From Sphingomonadales bacterium (lineage in GTDB: Bacteria > Bacteroidota > Bacteroidia > Flavobacteriales_D > Crocinitomicaceae): a stretch of DNA of 64,000 bases. Positions 15,840 to 25,185 of the stretch are shown here, piece by piece. Location: assembly GCA_016872115.1 (NCBI GenBank), contig VHBC01000002.1, positions 62,001-126,000 of the forward strand, in the 5' to 3' direction. A program made the translations under genes and the position numbers. Each line of letters opens with the position of its first letter. Position 1 is the first letter of the stretch. The notes below the pieces were generated by a model. It worked only from the letters and a program-made list of their open reading frames with translations. It was not told the origin of the DNA and ran no database searches.

Positions 15840-18533
15840 TTAAACGTTGGTTTCATCGGTATCAAAAAGCGGAATTTGATCGGGGTTGTCGTCCTCTTTT
15901 TTGGAGAGATCCCATTCCATGGTAAGTATATCCGCTTCTTCAGAATCAAACTCGAGCTCCGCTTCTGCGATATCTTCTTGGGGCCATGGCTCCGGACTTT
16001 CATCAATGGGATGTGTCAGGACAATTTCCTTGACTTTGAGTTTGGTCATTTGATTGCCTTGGGCTTTCATTCCTTTGATATCGATGAGGTCCGCCAAATT
16101 CAGTACTTGGTCTGGTAAGTTTTTAGTTTCTTTAAGTAACTTGTTAAATACGATCCTAGCTTCGGGGCGGTAGGCTGTTGAAACGATGTCTAAATAGGAG
16201 CCAGGTGCTTCTGAGATAAAACTCACGCGTTTGTCTTGGGTAACTTCACAGAGAAAACGCTTGACATAATGGAGTTCTTTTTCTGCATCAAAATAAACTG
16301 CCGAAATGGGACGGTCTTGAATCCATTTTTCAATATGGACCATGTCTTCGTCAAAATGGGTAGCAAGATCAAAGCTGCTGAGGCGATATTCGCCGTTTTT
16401 GTAGAGCGTGAGGATGCGGTCTTCGCCTTTGAAGGATCCGAGGAATTTTCCACGGCCTTCGTCATTGAGGCGCCCAACGACGGTGTCATACCAAATTTTA
16501 CGGGCCGCAAGTGTAGAGCCACCAACCTCTTTTTGGACAATTTTCTGGATGATTTCTTTGGTGACCCGATTGCCAGCTGAATTGCGGCCTTTGATGAGCA
16601 AAGCACCGAGGTCGATATCGAAACGCAAACGCTTGATATGCGGACGCGGACGCAACAATACACTCACTACTTCGCGCTCACCATTTGGATGCACGCTAAA
16701 ATAAAGCATTTTGGTGCCTTTGGTGCCTTTGGTGAGGTCGTATTCGGTATCGCGGGTGATGGAATTGACGTAAAAACGCTTCATCATAGTTGGGCCACCC
16801 GTTCCGTCTTGGTAAAACAAATGGTATATAGTTCGGGTGTCGCCTTTTTTCCAGACATTGGCGTAAATGAGTCCTTTACCAATGAACTTTTTATCTGCAA
16901 CCTTGGTAATCATCATTTTACCAGATGAGAAGAAGCAGATGACGTCGTCGATTTCGGAGCAATCGCAAACGGGCTCGTTCTTTTTAAGACCATAGCCGAT
17001 AAAGCCTTCTTCGTAATCGACGTAAAGCTTGCGGTTGGCGATAATCACTTTAGTTGCAGAGATGTTATCAAAGGTTTTGATTTCAGTCTTGCGTTCGCGG
17101 CCTGCGCCAAATCGCTTTTTGAGGTCTTTGAAGTAGTCGATGGCATATTCGATGAGATTGGCCAAATGATGCTTCACCTGTTGCATTTCTTCCTCTATTT
17201 TGAGAAGCGCTTCATCGGCTTTATCGGCGTCAAAACGCGTAATGCGAATCATAGGGATTTGCGTAAGCTTGTGTAAATCGTCGTCTTGGATCTCGCGTAA
17301 AAGCTGTTTTTTGAATGGCTTGAAGCGCTCATAGAGGTAAGCATACAAGGACTCGCGGTCGCTGTATAGCTTAAAGTCGATGTACATTTCGTGGTTAATA
17401 AACAACTTTTCAAGGGTCGAAAAGTGCCATTGTCGCTCGAGTTCGTCTAGTTTGATTTCGAGTTCGAGTTTGAGTAGTGCGGCTGTGTGGTCTGTATTGA
17501 CTTTTAGAATCTCGGAAACACCCAAAAAACGCGGCTTTTCGCCGTCGATGATCGAGGAGTTCGGCGAAACAGATACTTCGCAATCAGTGAAGGCATAGAG
17601 CGCGTCTATGGTTTTGTCTGGCGAAACACCGGGTGCCAAATGCACAATGATTTCGGCTTCTGAAGAGGTGTTGTCTTCAATTTTTTTGATTTTTATTTTG
17701 CCTTTATCGTTGGCTTTGATCACGGATTCAATCAACGAAGTGGTGGTGGTGCCATATGGTATTTCGTTGATGATGAGCGTTTTGTTGTCTACCTTGCGGA
17801 TTTTGGCCCGAATGCGCACCCGACCACCACGCAAGCCGTCGTTGTAGCCGGAAAAATCGGCCATACCGCCATTCGGAAAATCTGGTAAAATCTCTACTTT
17901 TTTTCCTCGTAGGTGATTAATCGACTGATCGATAAGCTCAATAAAGTTGTGGGGCAAGAACTTACAGGCCATCCCGACGGCAATTCCTTCGGCACCTTGC
18001 GCCAAAAGCAAAGGAAACTTCATGGGAAGCTGCTGTGGTTCTTTGTTGCGGCCGTCGTAAGAGGCCAACCAGTTGGTGGTTTTTGGATTAAAGGCCACAT
18101 GCAAAGCAAACTTCGACAAGCGTGCCTCGATGTAACGCGGTGCGGCTGCGCCGTCGCCAGTAAGGGTATTGCCCCAGTTTCCTTGGCAGTCAATGAGGAG
18201 GTCTTTTTGGCCAATTTGCACGAGCGCATCACCGATAGAAGCATCGCCGTGCGGGTGGTATTTCATGGTGTTGCCGATAATGTTGGCCACTTTGTTGTAA
18301 CGGCCATCTTCCATTTCGCGCATGGAGTGAAGAATGCGCCGTTGAACAGGCTTGAGACCGTCATACAAACTGGGGACTGCGCGCTCTAGAATCACATAAC
18401 TGGCGTAGTCGAGAAACCAATTTTGATACAAGCCGTTGAGCGGAACGATTTTTTCATCGACGTGCTGCTTCTCAAATGGATTGTGCTCGTTTTGCGCTTG
18501 TGGTAACTGATCTTCGATTTCGTCTTCGGCCAT
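15840..18533 (-). CDS. parC: DNA topoisomerase IV subunit A
   Basis: An 897-residue type IIA topoisomerase A subunit that with ParE decatenates chromosomes. Seen: the winged-helix/CAP region with DGLKPVQRRILHSM, KYHPHGDASIGDALV, the catalytic tyrosine Tyr134 in AAPRYIEARLS, a coiled-coil gate (about 360-480), and a C-terminal beta-pinwheel followed by an acidic tail. The gyrase A-box GQRGGKG-like motif is not seen in the C-terminal domain, which supports topoisomerase IV rather than gyrase. It begins 1 bp after the parE stop. Confidence 0.93.
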   Translation of the reverse strand: MAEDEIEDQLPQAQNEHNPFEKQHVDEKIVPLNGLYQNWFLDYASYVILERAVPSLYDGLKPVQRRILHSMREMEDGRYNKVANIIGNTMKYHPHGDASIGDALVQIGQKDLLIDCQGNWGNTLTGDGAAAPRYIEARLSKFALHVAFNPKTTNWLASYDGRNKEPQQLPMKFPLLLAQGAEGIAVGMACKFLPHNFIELIDQSINHLRGKKVEILPDFPNGGMADFSGYNDGLRGGRVRIRAKIRKVDNKTLIINEIPYGTTTTSLIESVIKANDKGKIKIKKIEDNTSSEAEIIVHLAPGVSPDKTIDALYAFTDCEVSVSPNSSIIDGEKPRFLGVSEILKVNTDHTAALLKLELEIKLDELERQWHFSTLEKLFINHEMYIDFKLYSDRESLYAYLYERFKPFKKQLLREIQDDDLHKLTQIPMIRITRFDADKADEALLKIEEEMQQVKHHLANLIEYAIDYFKDLKKRFGAGRERKTEIKTFDNISATKVIIANRKLYVDYEEGFIGYGLKKNEPVCDCSEIDDVICFFSSGKMMITKVADKKFIGKGLIYANVWKKGDTRTIYHLFYQDGTGGPTMMKRFYVNSITRDTEYDLTKGTKGTKMLYFSVHPNGEREVVSVLLRPRPHIKRLRFDIDLGALLIKGRNSAGNRVTKEIIQKIVQKEVGGSTLAARKIWYDTVVGRLNDEGRGKFLGSFKGEDRILTLYKNGEYRLSSFDLATHFDEDMVHIEKWIQDRPISAVYFDAEKELHYVKRFLCEVTQDKRVSFISEAPGSYLDIVSTAYRPEARIVFNKLLKETKNLPDQVLNLADLIDIKGMKAQGNQMTKLKVKEIVLTHPIDESPEPWPQEDIAEAELEFDSEEADILTMEWDLSKKEDDNPDQIPLFDTDETNV

Positions 18534-18534
18534 A

Positions 18535-20424
18535 TTAAGATGCTAGTTCGGTGGTGTTGTCTGTTGTTTCGGCGGCAACCAACGCTTCCGGCAGGTCTTT
18601 TTCTACGCGGAGGTTGTCAATGATGAAGTCTTGACGTTCGGGGGTGTTTTTACCCATGAAATAAGACAGAATGGAATCGATGGAGGCGTCTCTGGTGAGC
18701 AATACAGGCTCCAAGCGAATGTCTTCGCCAATGAAATGTACGAATTCGTCTGGAGAGATTTCTCCTAGTCCCTTAAAGCGGGTGATTTCCGGACTTTTAC
18801 CGAGTTCGGCTATGGCTGCACGACGTTCTTCGTCGGAATAGCAATAAATTGTTTTCTTTTTATTGCGTACCCTAAAAAGTGGCGTTTGCAATACGTAAAC
18901 GTGGTTGCGCTTGACCAAATCCGGGAAAAACTGTAAAAAGAACGTGAGCAAGAGCATTCTAATGTGCATACCGTCGACATCGGCATCGGTTGCGATGACA
19001 ATACGGTTGTAGCGAAGGTTGTCCATGTCTTCCTCGATGTCTAGGGCAGCCTGAATCAGATTGAATTCTTCGTTTTCGTAGACTACTTTTTTGGTGAGCC
19101 CATAGCAGTTTAGCGGCTTGCCACGCAAAGAGAAAACGGCTTGGGTATTGACATCTCTGGATTTGGTAATCGAACCACTTGCGGAGTCTCCTTCTGTGAT
19201 GAACAAAGTAGTGTCTTCGCGACGTTCATCCTTGAGATCTGTGAGGTGAGTGCGGCAATCTCTAAGCTTTTTGTTGTGCAGACTTGCTTTTTTAGAGCGG
19301 TCGCGAGCTAGTTTACGAATACCTGCGAGGTCTTTACGCTCGCGCTCAGATTGCTTTATTTTTTTCTCGATGGTTTCAGCTACACCCGGATTGCGATGCA
19401 GGTAGTTGTCGAGTTTATCTTTGAGGAAGTCGTTGACAAAAGCGCGCATGGATTTACCACCTGGCTCAATTTCTTGAGACCCAAGCTTTGTTTTGGTCTG
19501 AGACTCAAAAATGGGCTCAATGACCTTAACGGCAATTGCGGCTACAATAGATTGACGAATATCTGAGGCCTCGTAGTTCTTGTTGTAGAAATCGCGGATA
19601 ACTTTGGCAACGCTTTCACGGAAGGCACTTTGGTGCGTACCACCTTGGGTAGTGTGTTGCCCATTGACAAAAGAATAGTAGTCTTCGCCATAGGTGCGGC
19701 CGTGTGTAAATGCGACTTCGATGTCGTCGTCTTCGAGGTGAATGATTGGATAAAGTGGATCGCCGTCCATGTTGTTCTCAAGAAGGTCTTTGAGGCCGTC
19801 TTTAGAATTGTATTTTTCACCGTTATAGTAAATAGAAAGCGCGCGATTGAGGTAGCAGTAGTTCCACATCATTTTGTCGAGGTAGGCAGTTTTAAAGCCA
19901 TATTTCTTAAAAATGATTTCGTCTGGAATGAATTCTACATAGGTGCCGTTTGCTTCGTCAGTTTTTTCGATGGGTAGTTCCGAAACGAGCTCGCCGCGTT
20001 CAAAAATGGCAGTTTTCTTTTCACCCTCCCTTACCGCATAAACCATAAAGTAGGAAGACAAGGCATTGACAGCTTTGGTACCGACACCGTTGAGTCCTAC
20101 AGATTTTTTGAATGCTTTTGAGTCGTACTTACCCCCTGTGTTCATTTTGGAGACCACTTCCACTACTTTGCCGAGCGGAATTCCGCGGCCGTAGTCTCGG
20201 ACCGATACCTTACCATCTTTGACTTTGATATCTACCTTTTTGCCATTGCCCATGACAAATTCGTCGATACAGTTATCGACTACTTCTTTGACGAGAATAT
20301 AAATACCGTCGTCGGCTGCAGCGCCGTCGCCGAGCTTACCGATATACATACCGGGGCGCAAGCGGATGTGCTCCTTCCAGTCTAACGAGCGTATGTTGTC
20401 TTCGGTATATTGATTTTCAGCCAT
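18535..20424 (-). CDS. parE: DNA topoisomerase IV subunit B
   Basis: A 629-residue ATPase subunit of topoisomerase IV. Seen: the GHKL ATP-binding motifs [20 protein letters not shown] and [14 protein letters not shown], the TQGGTH segment of the transducer domain, the TOPRIM motifs [11 protein letters not shown] and [16 protein letters not shown], and [12 protein letters not shown]. The frame is open to a TTG at 20448, but family members start close to the first helix, so ATG 20424 ([10 protein letters not shown]) is chosen. It is cotranscribed with parC. Confidence 0.94.
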   Translation of the reverse strand: MAENQYTEDNIRSLDWKEHIRLRPGMYIGKLGDGAAADDGIYILVKEVVDNCIDEFVMGNGKKVDIKVKDGKVSVRDYGRGIPLGKVVEVVSKMNTGGKYDSKAFKKSVGLNGVGTKAVNALSSYFMVYAVREGEKKTAIFERGELVSELPIEKTDEANGTYVEFIPDEIIFKKYGFKTAYLDKMMWNYCYLNRALSIYYNGEKYNSKDGLKDLLENNMDGDPLYPIIHLEDDDIEVAFTHGRTYGEDYYSFVNGQHTTQGGTHQSAFRESVAKVIRDFYNKNYEASDIRQSIVAAIAVKVIEPIFESQTKTKLGSQEIEPGGKSMRAFVNDFLKDKLDNYLHRNPGVAETIEKKIKQSERERKDLAGIRKLARDRSKKASLHNKKLRDCRTHLTDLKDERREDTTLFITEGDSASGSITKSRDVNTQAVFSLRGKPLNCYGLTKKVVYENEEFNLIQAALDIEEDMDNLRYNRIVIATDADVDGMHIRMLLLTFFLQFFPDLVKRNHVYVLQTPLFRVRNKKKTIYCYSDEERRAAIAELGKSPEITRFKGLGEISPDEFVHFIGEDIRLEPVLLTRDASIDSILSYFMGKNTPERQDFIIDNLRVEKDLPEALVAAETTDNTTELAS

Positions 20425-20449
20425 GTAGCTATACAAAATTTGGAACAAA

Positions 20450-20457
20450 CAAAAATA
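20450..20457 (-). promoter_or_regulatory. -7 element (TATTTTTG) of parE-parC
   Basis: A perfect TAnnTTTG, 25 nt before the parE ATG at 20424. No clear -33 element. Confidence 0.5.
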
Positions 20458-20512
20458 ACAATCTAAAGCGCTCCCACTACCTCAGCATGCCAGAAATTAT
20501 AAACTAAAAGTG

Positions 20513-20542
20513 TTGATAACATTAGGAATTCGGCTATATTTG
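20513..20542 (+). promoter_or_regulatory. Complete promoter of efp-gcvT (-33 TTG, 19-bp spacer, -7 TATATTTG)
   Basis: The best full match in the window to the Bacteroidota promoter: TTG at 20513-20515, exactly 19 bp, then TATATTTG at 20535-20542. The efp ATG follows after 21 nt. Confidence 0.75.
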
Positions 20543-20563
20543 CGCTCAAATTGAAACAGAATT

Positions 20564-21130
20564 ATGGCAACTACTGCAGATATCCGCAACGGACTGTGCA
20601 TTAAGCACAACGAAAAACTTTTTCAAATCATTGAATTCCAGCACGTAAAGCCGGGTAAAGGCCCTGCATTTGTCCGCACTAAAATGCGTCAGATTGAGTC
20701 TGGAAAAGTGCTCGACCACACCTTTTCTGCCGGTCACAAAATTGAACCCGTTCGCATCGAAAACCGCGAATACCAATACCTTTACCAAGAAGCTGAAGGC
20801 TATATTTTCATGAATAACGAAACCTTCGAACAAGTTGAAATTCCACTCAAAATGGTCGAGAAGCCTGGTTTCCTTCAAGAGGGCATGACCGTCAATATTT
20901 TATACCATGCTGAAGAAGAAACACCACTTGTGGTAGAACTTCCAATGTACATCATCTCAGAGGTCACCTATACCGAGCCAGGTGTAAAAGGAGACACCGC
21001 CACCAACTCTATGAAGCCTGCAACCATCGCCACAGGTGCTGAGGTACGCGTACCACTCTTCATTGACAACGGAGAAATCATCAAAATTGACACCAGAACT
21101 GGCGTTTATGTTGAACGCGTCAAAGGATAA
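20564..21130 (+). CDS. efp: Elongation factor P
   Basis: A 188-residue translation factor that relieves ribosome stalling at polyproline stretches. Seen: the KOW-like domain I with the exposed loop [14 protein letters not shown] carrying the lysine used for modification in other species, domain II ([18 protein letters not shown]), and the C-terminal domain ending [19 protein letters not shown]. The N-terminal ADIRNGLCI is typical. A textbook promoter precedes it and gcvT follows after 1 bp. No modification enzyme gene is in the window. Confidence 0.97.
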   Translation: MATTADIRNGLCIKHNEKLFQIIEFQHVKPGKGPAFVRTKMRQIESGKVLDHTFSAGHKIEPVRIENREYQYLYQEAEGYIFMNNETFEQVEIPLKMVEKPGFLQEGMTVNILYHAEEETPLVVELPMYIISEVTYTEPGVKGDTATNSMKPATIATGAEVRVPLFIDNGEIIKIDTRTGVYVERVKG

Positions 21131-21131
21131 C

Positions 21132-22214
21132 ATGAAAAATACAGCACTCACCCAAATACACATTGCTCTTGGTGCCAAAATGGTTCCATTTGCTGGCTAC
21201 AATATGCCTGTACAATACGAAGGTGTCAATGCCGAGCACGAAACCGTACGAAATGGCGTAGGTGTTTTTGACGTTTCTCACATGGGTGAGTTCTTATTGA
21301 AAGGACCTAAAGCCCTTGACCTGATTCAAAAAGTTTGCAGCAACGACGCTTCCGTTTTGTTTGACGGCAAAGCCCAATATAGTTGTATGCCAAACGGCAA
21401 GGGAGGCATCGTCGACGACCTGATTATCTATCGGGTCAACGCAGAAGAATACTTCATCGTTGTCAACGCATCAAATATCGAAAAAGATTGGTCATGGATT
21501 TCTAGCCACAACAATCTTGGCGTCGAGATGCACAATTTATCAGACGACTACTCCTTGCTTGCAATTCAAGGGCCAAAAGCAGCAGAGGCCATGCAAAGCC
21601 TCACTTCTATTGACCTGTCCAACATGACCTACTACACGTTTCAATACAGCACTTTTGCCGGTATAGAAAACGTGATGGTTTCGGCAACAGGCTACACCGG
21701 ATCCGGCGGCTTTGAAGTGTACGTCAAAAACGAAGACGCCGAAAAACTCTGGCATGCTGTTTTTAAAGCCGGCGAAAGCTTCGGCATCAAACCCATTGGT
21801 TTGGCCGCGCGCGATACCCTGCGTTTGGAAATGGGCTTTTGTTTGTACGGAAATGACATCGACGACAGCACCTCTCCACTCGAAGCTGGATTGGGTTGGA
21901 TTACTAAATTCACCAAAGACTTCACTGACGCTGAATTTTTAAAAGGCCAAAAAGAAGCTGGCTTGCAACGTAAGTTGGTTGCATTTGAAATGATTGAACG
22001 CGGTATTCCACGCCACGACTACCTTATCGAAGACGCCAATGGCAATACCATCGGAAAAGTAACCTCAGGCACGATGTCACCAAGCATGAAGATAGGTATT
22101 GGCCTCGGTTATGTACAAACTGCATTCGCAGCACTAGATTCCGAAATCTTCATTTCTATCCGCGACAAGGGCATCAAAGCAAAAGTGGTCAAACTTCCTT
22201 TTTACAAAGCTTGA
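21132..22214 (+). CDS. gcvT: Aminomethyltransferase, glycine cleavage system T protein
   Basis: A 360-residue protein that moves the methylene group from the aminomethyl-lipoyl H protein to tetrahydrofolate. Seen: [82 protein letters not shown] and [21 protein letters not shown], all family blocks. The frame opens at 21036 inside efp, but ATG 21132, 1 bp after the efp stop, matches the family start. Glycine cleavage genes gcvP and gcvH are not in the window. Confidence 0.95.
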   Translation: MKNTALTQIHIALGAKMVPFAGYNMPVQYEGVNAEHETVRNGVGVFDVSHMGEFLLKGPKALDLIQKVCSNDASVLFDGKAQYSCMPNGKGGIVDDLIIYRVNAEEYFIVVNASNIEKDWSWISSHNNLGVEMHNLSDDYSLLAIQGPKAAEAMQSLTSIDLSNMTYYTFQYSTFAGIENVMVSATGYTGSGGFEVYVKNEDAEKLWHAVFKAGESFGIKPIGLAARDTLRLEMGFCLYGNDIDDSTSPLEAGLGWITKFTKDFTDAEFLKGQKEAGLQRKLVAFEMIERGIPRHDYLIEDANGNTIGKVTSGTMSPSMKIGIGLGYVQTAFAALDSEIFISIRDKGIKAKVVKLPFYKA

Positions 22215-22217
22215 TTT

Positions 22218-23036
22218 TCAATCCCTAATGACCAGCGCACCCCGCGGGTCATCGGCTAATATTGCAAAGGGCTGCTTCTGTAGAGCGGCCCTTTGTTTTT
22301 TACTCGAGCGCATTTCGAACAAATAACAATCTTTGTCCATTGTTTTCAATTGCACAATTTGTTCGGCCGTAATGTCTTTACTTCTTAGCACCAGGCCTTT
22401 GAGTTGCGAAACTTTTTGAAGCTGTTTGACGCCTTCTTCAACGCTAACCGTTGAAAAAACGACCGAAAAATCTTCACTCAATGCCTCGAGCCAATTTGGA
22501 TTCGAAGAATCAAGGGTAATTTGATCCCAGTATTTTTCGGGAATATCATAGAGTGCTTCTTTAAAACGCGACATATCTACATAACCCTCAGTGCAGGCGT
22601 TCCAGTGTTTCAAATCGAGAATGAGCTGACGTGAGCCTATTAATGGCCAAACTTGTTCTAGACGGGCCAATTTTTCACGATGAAGACTTTTGTAGCGCAG
22701 TTGTTCTAATTCCAAATCAGTAGTTTCGAAAATACAACCTTCACCATTCGTATGCGCTTCCAATAGATTTTCATGATACAACCAAAGTGTACCATCTGCA
22801 CTCATGCGCACATCCACCTCCACACCATCGATGGTCGGAAGCGCCAAGGCAAGCTGAATGGCCTCGAGCGAATTGTCGTGGAAAATACTCATACCGATGT
22901 CCATTCCCATGCCTGCATGTCCAAAGATTTTGACCTCCGGGTAGCTTTCTTTTTTGTTGCAAGATTGAGGAATAAAAAAGGAGCAAAAAAGTAAAATCCA
23001 AACCACCCCTATTTTCCACTTCGCTTTCAAGCTCAT
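22218..23036 (-). CDS. Glycerophosphodiester phosphodiesterase-like lipoprotein
   Basis: A 272-residue lipoprotein with a PLC-like TIM-barrel fold of the GDPD superfamily. Seen: an N-terminal hydrophobic signal ending in a lipoprotein-type cysteine (FFIPQSCNKK), then GHAGMG (in place of the usual HRG), DNSLEAI, and VEVDVRMSADGTLWLYHE, which contains the expected metal-binding Glu/Asp pair and the second catalytic His. GDPDs hydrolyse glycerophosphodiesters to glycerol-3-phosphate and an alcohol. HAG instead of HRG replaces the conserved arginine, so substrate or activity may differ. It overlaps the preceding small gene by 4 bp (ATGA). Confidence 0.75.
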   Translation of the reverse strand: MSLKAKWKIGVVWILLFCSFFIPQSCNKKESYPEVKIFGHAGMGMDIGMSIFHDNSLEAIQLALALPTIDGVEVDVRMSADGTLWLYHENLLEAHTNGEGCIFETTDLELEQLRYKSLHREKLARLEQVWPLIGSRQLILDLKHWNACTEGYVDMSRFKEALYDIPEKYWDQITLDSSNPNWLEALSEDFSVVFSTVSVEEGVKQLQKVSQLKGLVLRSKDITAEQIVQLKTMDKDCYLFEMRSSKKQRAALQKQPFAILADDPRGALVIRD

Positions 23037-23539
23037 TTGGTCGATTTTAAAAAATGAAAATTGAGCTGTAGCTGCGGATTCAAAAATAGCGGCAAATTTA
23101 TCGGAGTGACTTGCGCTGTTCCGTACATTTTTTCATAGACCGCGCCTAATGAAAATAGTAAATCGATGCACTTTTTTTGTCCAAAAAAATAACCCATTCC
23201 TACAAATAAACCAAAATGGATATCGGTAAAACTAGCGTGTTGCCAATCCAATTGAAACCTAGTTTGATAGTACAAGCGATTTAATTTTGGATGCTGATCT
23301 GAAATAACAAGCGGACTTTGCCAATAAACTGCAAGTTGAGGAGCGAGCGCACCTTGCAAACTACGCTCTACGCCCAAACCCAGATCGAGTCCAATAGCAC
23401 CGATACCGAAATTCTTTTTTCCTTTCAAACTCAAGACTTGGTCATAACGGTGAATAGACGCGCCAAATCCCAAGTTATATTGACTCCTGCCCTCAACAAA
23501 AAGAGATAAAACAAATACAATGGTCCAAAATTGCCGCAT
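23033..23539 (-). CDS. Small exported protein, possible outer-membrane beta-barrel
   Basis: A 168-residue protein that I do not recognise. Seen: a signal peptide (MRQFWTIVFVLSLFVEGRSQ) and alternating hydrophobic strands (IGLDLGLGVERSL, LAVYWQSPLV, DIHFGLFVGMGYFFG, LLFSLGAVYE, LNFHFLKSTK), a pattern typical of small Bacteroidota porin-like barrels. The start is ATG 23539; the frame also allows GTG 23545. The -7-like TATTTTTG (23545-23552) ends 5 nt before the ATG but is also the T-tract of the gdhA terminator. It overlaps the GDPD-like gene by 4 bp, so both are likely cotranscribed. Confidence 0.6.
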   Translation of the reverse strand: MRQFWTIVFVLSLFVEGRSQYNLGFGASIHRYDQVLSLKGKKNFGIGAIGLDLGLGVERSLQGALAPQLAVYWQSPLVISDQHPKLNRLYYQTRFQLDWQHASFTDIHFGLFVGMGYFFGQKKCIDLLFSLGAVYEKMYGTAQVTPINLPLFLNPQLQLNFHFLKSTK

Positions 23540-23549
23540 AAACACAAAA

Positions 23550-23580
23550 ATAAAAAAGGCCCCTCAATCGAAGGGCCTTT
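23550..23580 (-). terminator. Rho-independent terminator of gdhA
   Basis: On the minus strand, a stem AAAGGCCC/GGGCCTTT (23573-23580 with 23555-23562), 10-nt loop, followed by a T6-A-T5 tract. It begins 18 bp after the gdhA stop. The same T tract contains a TATTTTTG just before the next gene. Confidence 0.8.
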
Positions 23581-23598
23581 GCTGTTGAATTGTTGAAT

Positions 23599-24954
23599 TT
23601 AAACGAGTCCTTGATCGATCATGGCATCAGCCACTTTAACGAATCCGGCAACGTTGGCACCTTTGACGTAGTCAATGGTTCCGTCGGCTTCTTTACCATA
23701 CTTCACACAAGCTTCGTGAATTGATACCATGATGCCGTGTAAACGTTGGTCTACTTCTTCAGCTGACCAAGATAAACGCAATGAGTTTTGTGACATCTCT
23801 AAACCAGAGGTTGCTACACCACCCGCATTCGATGCTTTACCTGGTGAAAACAATACTTTGGCAGCTTGGAATGCAGCAATGGCCTCTGGAGTTGATGGCA
23901 TGTTTGCGCCTTCTGCTACGCACATCACGCCATTGGCAATAAGCGCTTTCGCTTCGTCTCCGTTGAGTTCATTTTGCGTAGCACATGGAAGAGCGATATC
24001 TGCTGTTACTTCCCACGGGCGCTTACCGGCAACAAATTTCGCACCAGGGTATTGTTTCGCGTATTCAGAAATACGACCACGACGGTTGTTTTTCAAATCC
24101 ATGACCCATGCCAATTTCTCAGCATTGATACCAGCTTCGTCGTAGATGTAGCCTTCTGAGTCAGAAAGCGTAACCACCTTGCCACCAAGTTGCGTTGCTT
24201 TTTCACAAGCAAACTGAGCTACGTTACCAGAACCTGATACAGCCACTATTTTACCTTTGAAAGAGTCACCTTTAGTTGCCAACATTTCTTGGGCAAAATA
24301 AACGGTTCCGTAACCAGTTGCCTCCGGACGGATCAACGAACCACCCCAATTGCGACCTTTACCGGTGAGCACCCCTGTAAATTCATTGCGCAAACGCTTG
24401 TATTGTCCGAACATGTAACCAATTTCACGACCGCCTACGCCGATATCGCCTGCGGGTACATCTGTATCTGGACCAATATGGCGAGCGAGCTCAGACATAA
24501 ACGATTGGCAGAATTTCATGACTTCGTTGTCTGACTTTCCTTTTGGATCGAAGTCTGAACCACCTTTACCCCCGCCCATTGGCAAGGTTGTGAGCGAGTT
24601 CTTGAAAATTTGTTCAAAACCCAAGAATTTAAGGATGGACAAGTTTACAGACGGGTGAAAACGCAAGCCCCCTTTGTATGGACCAATTGCGCTGTTGAAT
24701 TCCACGCGATACCCTCGGTTCACTTGGATATTACCGTTGTCATCTAACCAAGGAACGCGGAAGATGATGGTGCGCTCTGGCTCTACGATACGATCAAGGA
24801 TTTTTGTAGTTTTATATTTAGGATTGGCCTCGATAAATGGAATAACTGCTTCAGCTACCTCTTGAACAGCTTGTAAGAATTCAGGCTCATGACCATTTTT
24901 AGCGCGAACGCGATCCATGAAAGCCTCAATCTCTGCGTGATACTGATTTGACAT
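23599..24954 (-). CDS. gdhA: Glutamate dehydrogenase, NADP-type hexameric
   Basis: A 451-residue enzyme interconverting glutamate with 2-oxoglutarate and ammonium, the ammonia-assimilating form by length and sequence class. Seen: [33 protein letters not shown], the catalytic-lysine block [38 protein letters not shown], and the Rossmann GSGNVAQF; after the second strand the sequence reads TLSDSEG. The frame is open to 24996 but a -7 element sits at 24983-24990, inside that extension, so ATG 24954 ([12 protein letters not shown]) is the start. A dyad operator candidate lies upstream. Confidence 0.95.
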   Translation of the reverse strand: MSNQYHAEIEAFMDRVRAKNGHEPEFLQAVQEVAEAVIPFIEANPKYKTTKILDRIVEPERTIIFRVPWLDDNGNIQVNRGYRVEFNSAIGPYKGGLRFHPSVNLSILKFLGFEQIFKNSLTTLPMGGGKGGSDFDPKGKSDNEVMKFCQSFMSELARHIGPDTDVPAGDIGVGGREIGYMFGQYKRLRNEFTGVLTGKGRNWGGSLIRPEATGYGTVYFAQEMLATKGDSFKGKIVAVSGSGNVAQFACEKATQLGGKVVTLSDSEGYIYDEAGINAEKLAWVMDLKNNRRGRISEYAKQYPGAKFVAGKRPWEVTADIALPCATQNELNGDEAKALIANGVMCVAEGANMPSTPEAIAAFQAAKVLFSPGKASNAGGVATSGLEMSQNSLRLSWSAEEVDQRLHGIMVSIHEACVKYGKEADGTIDYVKGANVAGFVKVADAMIDQGLV

Positions 24955-24982
24955 AAATAAGATTTTAGTTTGTTGATTTGGG

Positions 24983-24990
24983 CAAAAGTA
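24983..24990 (-). promoter_or_regulatory. -7 element (TACTTTTG) of gdhA
   Basis: A perfect TAnnTTTG, 28 nt before ATG 24954. No good -33 element is seen, which would fit activator dependence. Confidence 0.55.
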
Positions 24991-25032
24991 ATCCAAAAAG
25001 CTGTCTGAAATTCATCTTTTTTCAACATTTTA

Positions 25033-25053
25033 TTAGTGTCCAAATGACACTTA
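25033..25053. promoter_or_regulatory. Operator-like dyad TTAGTGT-N7-ACACTTA upstream of gdhA
   Basis: AGTGTC-CAAAT-GACACT is a perfect 6-bp inverted repeat, flanked so that the whole site reads TTAGTGT-N7-ACACTTA. It lies 43 bp upstream of the gdhA -7 element and 132 bp before the divergent adhesin gene. The same asymmetric site recurs at 55023-55043. The regulator is unknown. Confidence 0.55.
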
Positions 25054-25185
25054 TCGATTGCGTACTTGAAAACTAATCACCTTCTTTATTACCAATAAAA
25101 AAAGTGACTATTTTTACACAACTAAAGGCAACCTATTTAGGTCTCCATACGTTTCAATAACGATTAGAAAAAGTACTACTACAAA

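Noticed and set aside
17913-18389. 158-residue ORF antisense to parC
   Set aside because: It lies fully inside a conserved gene and has no family features or promoter.
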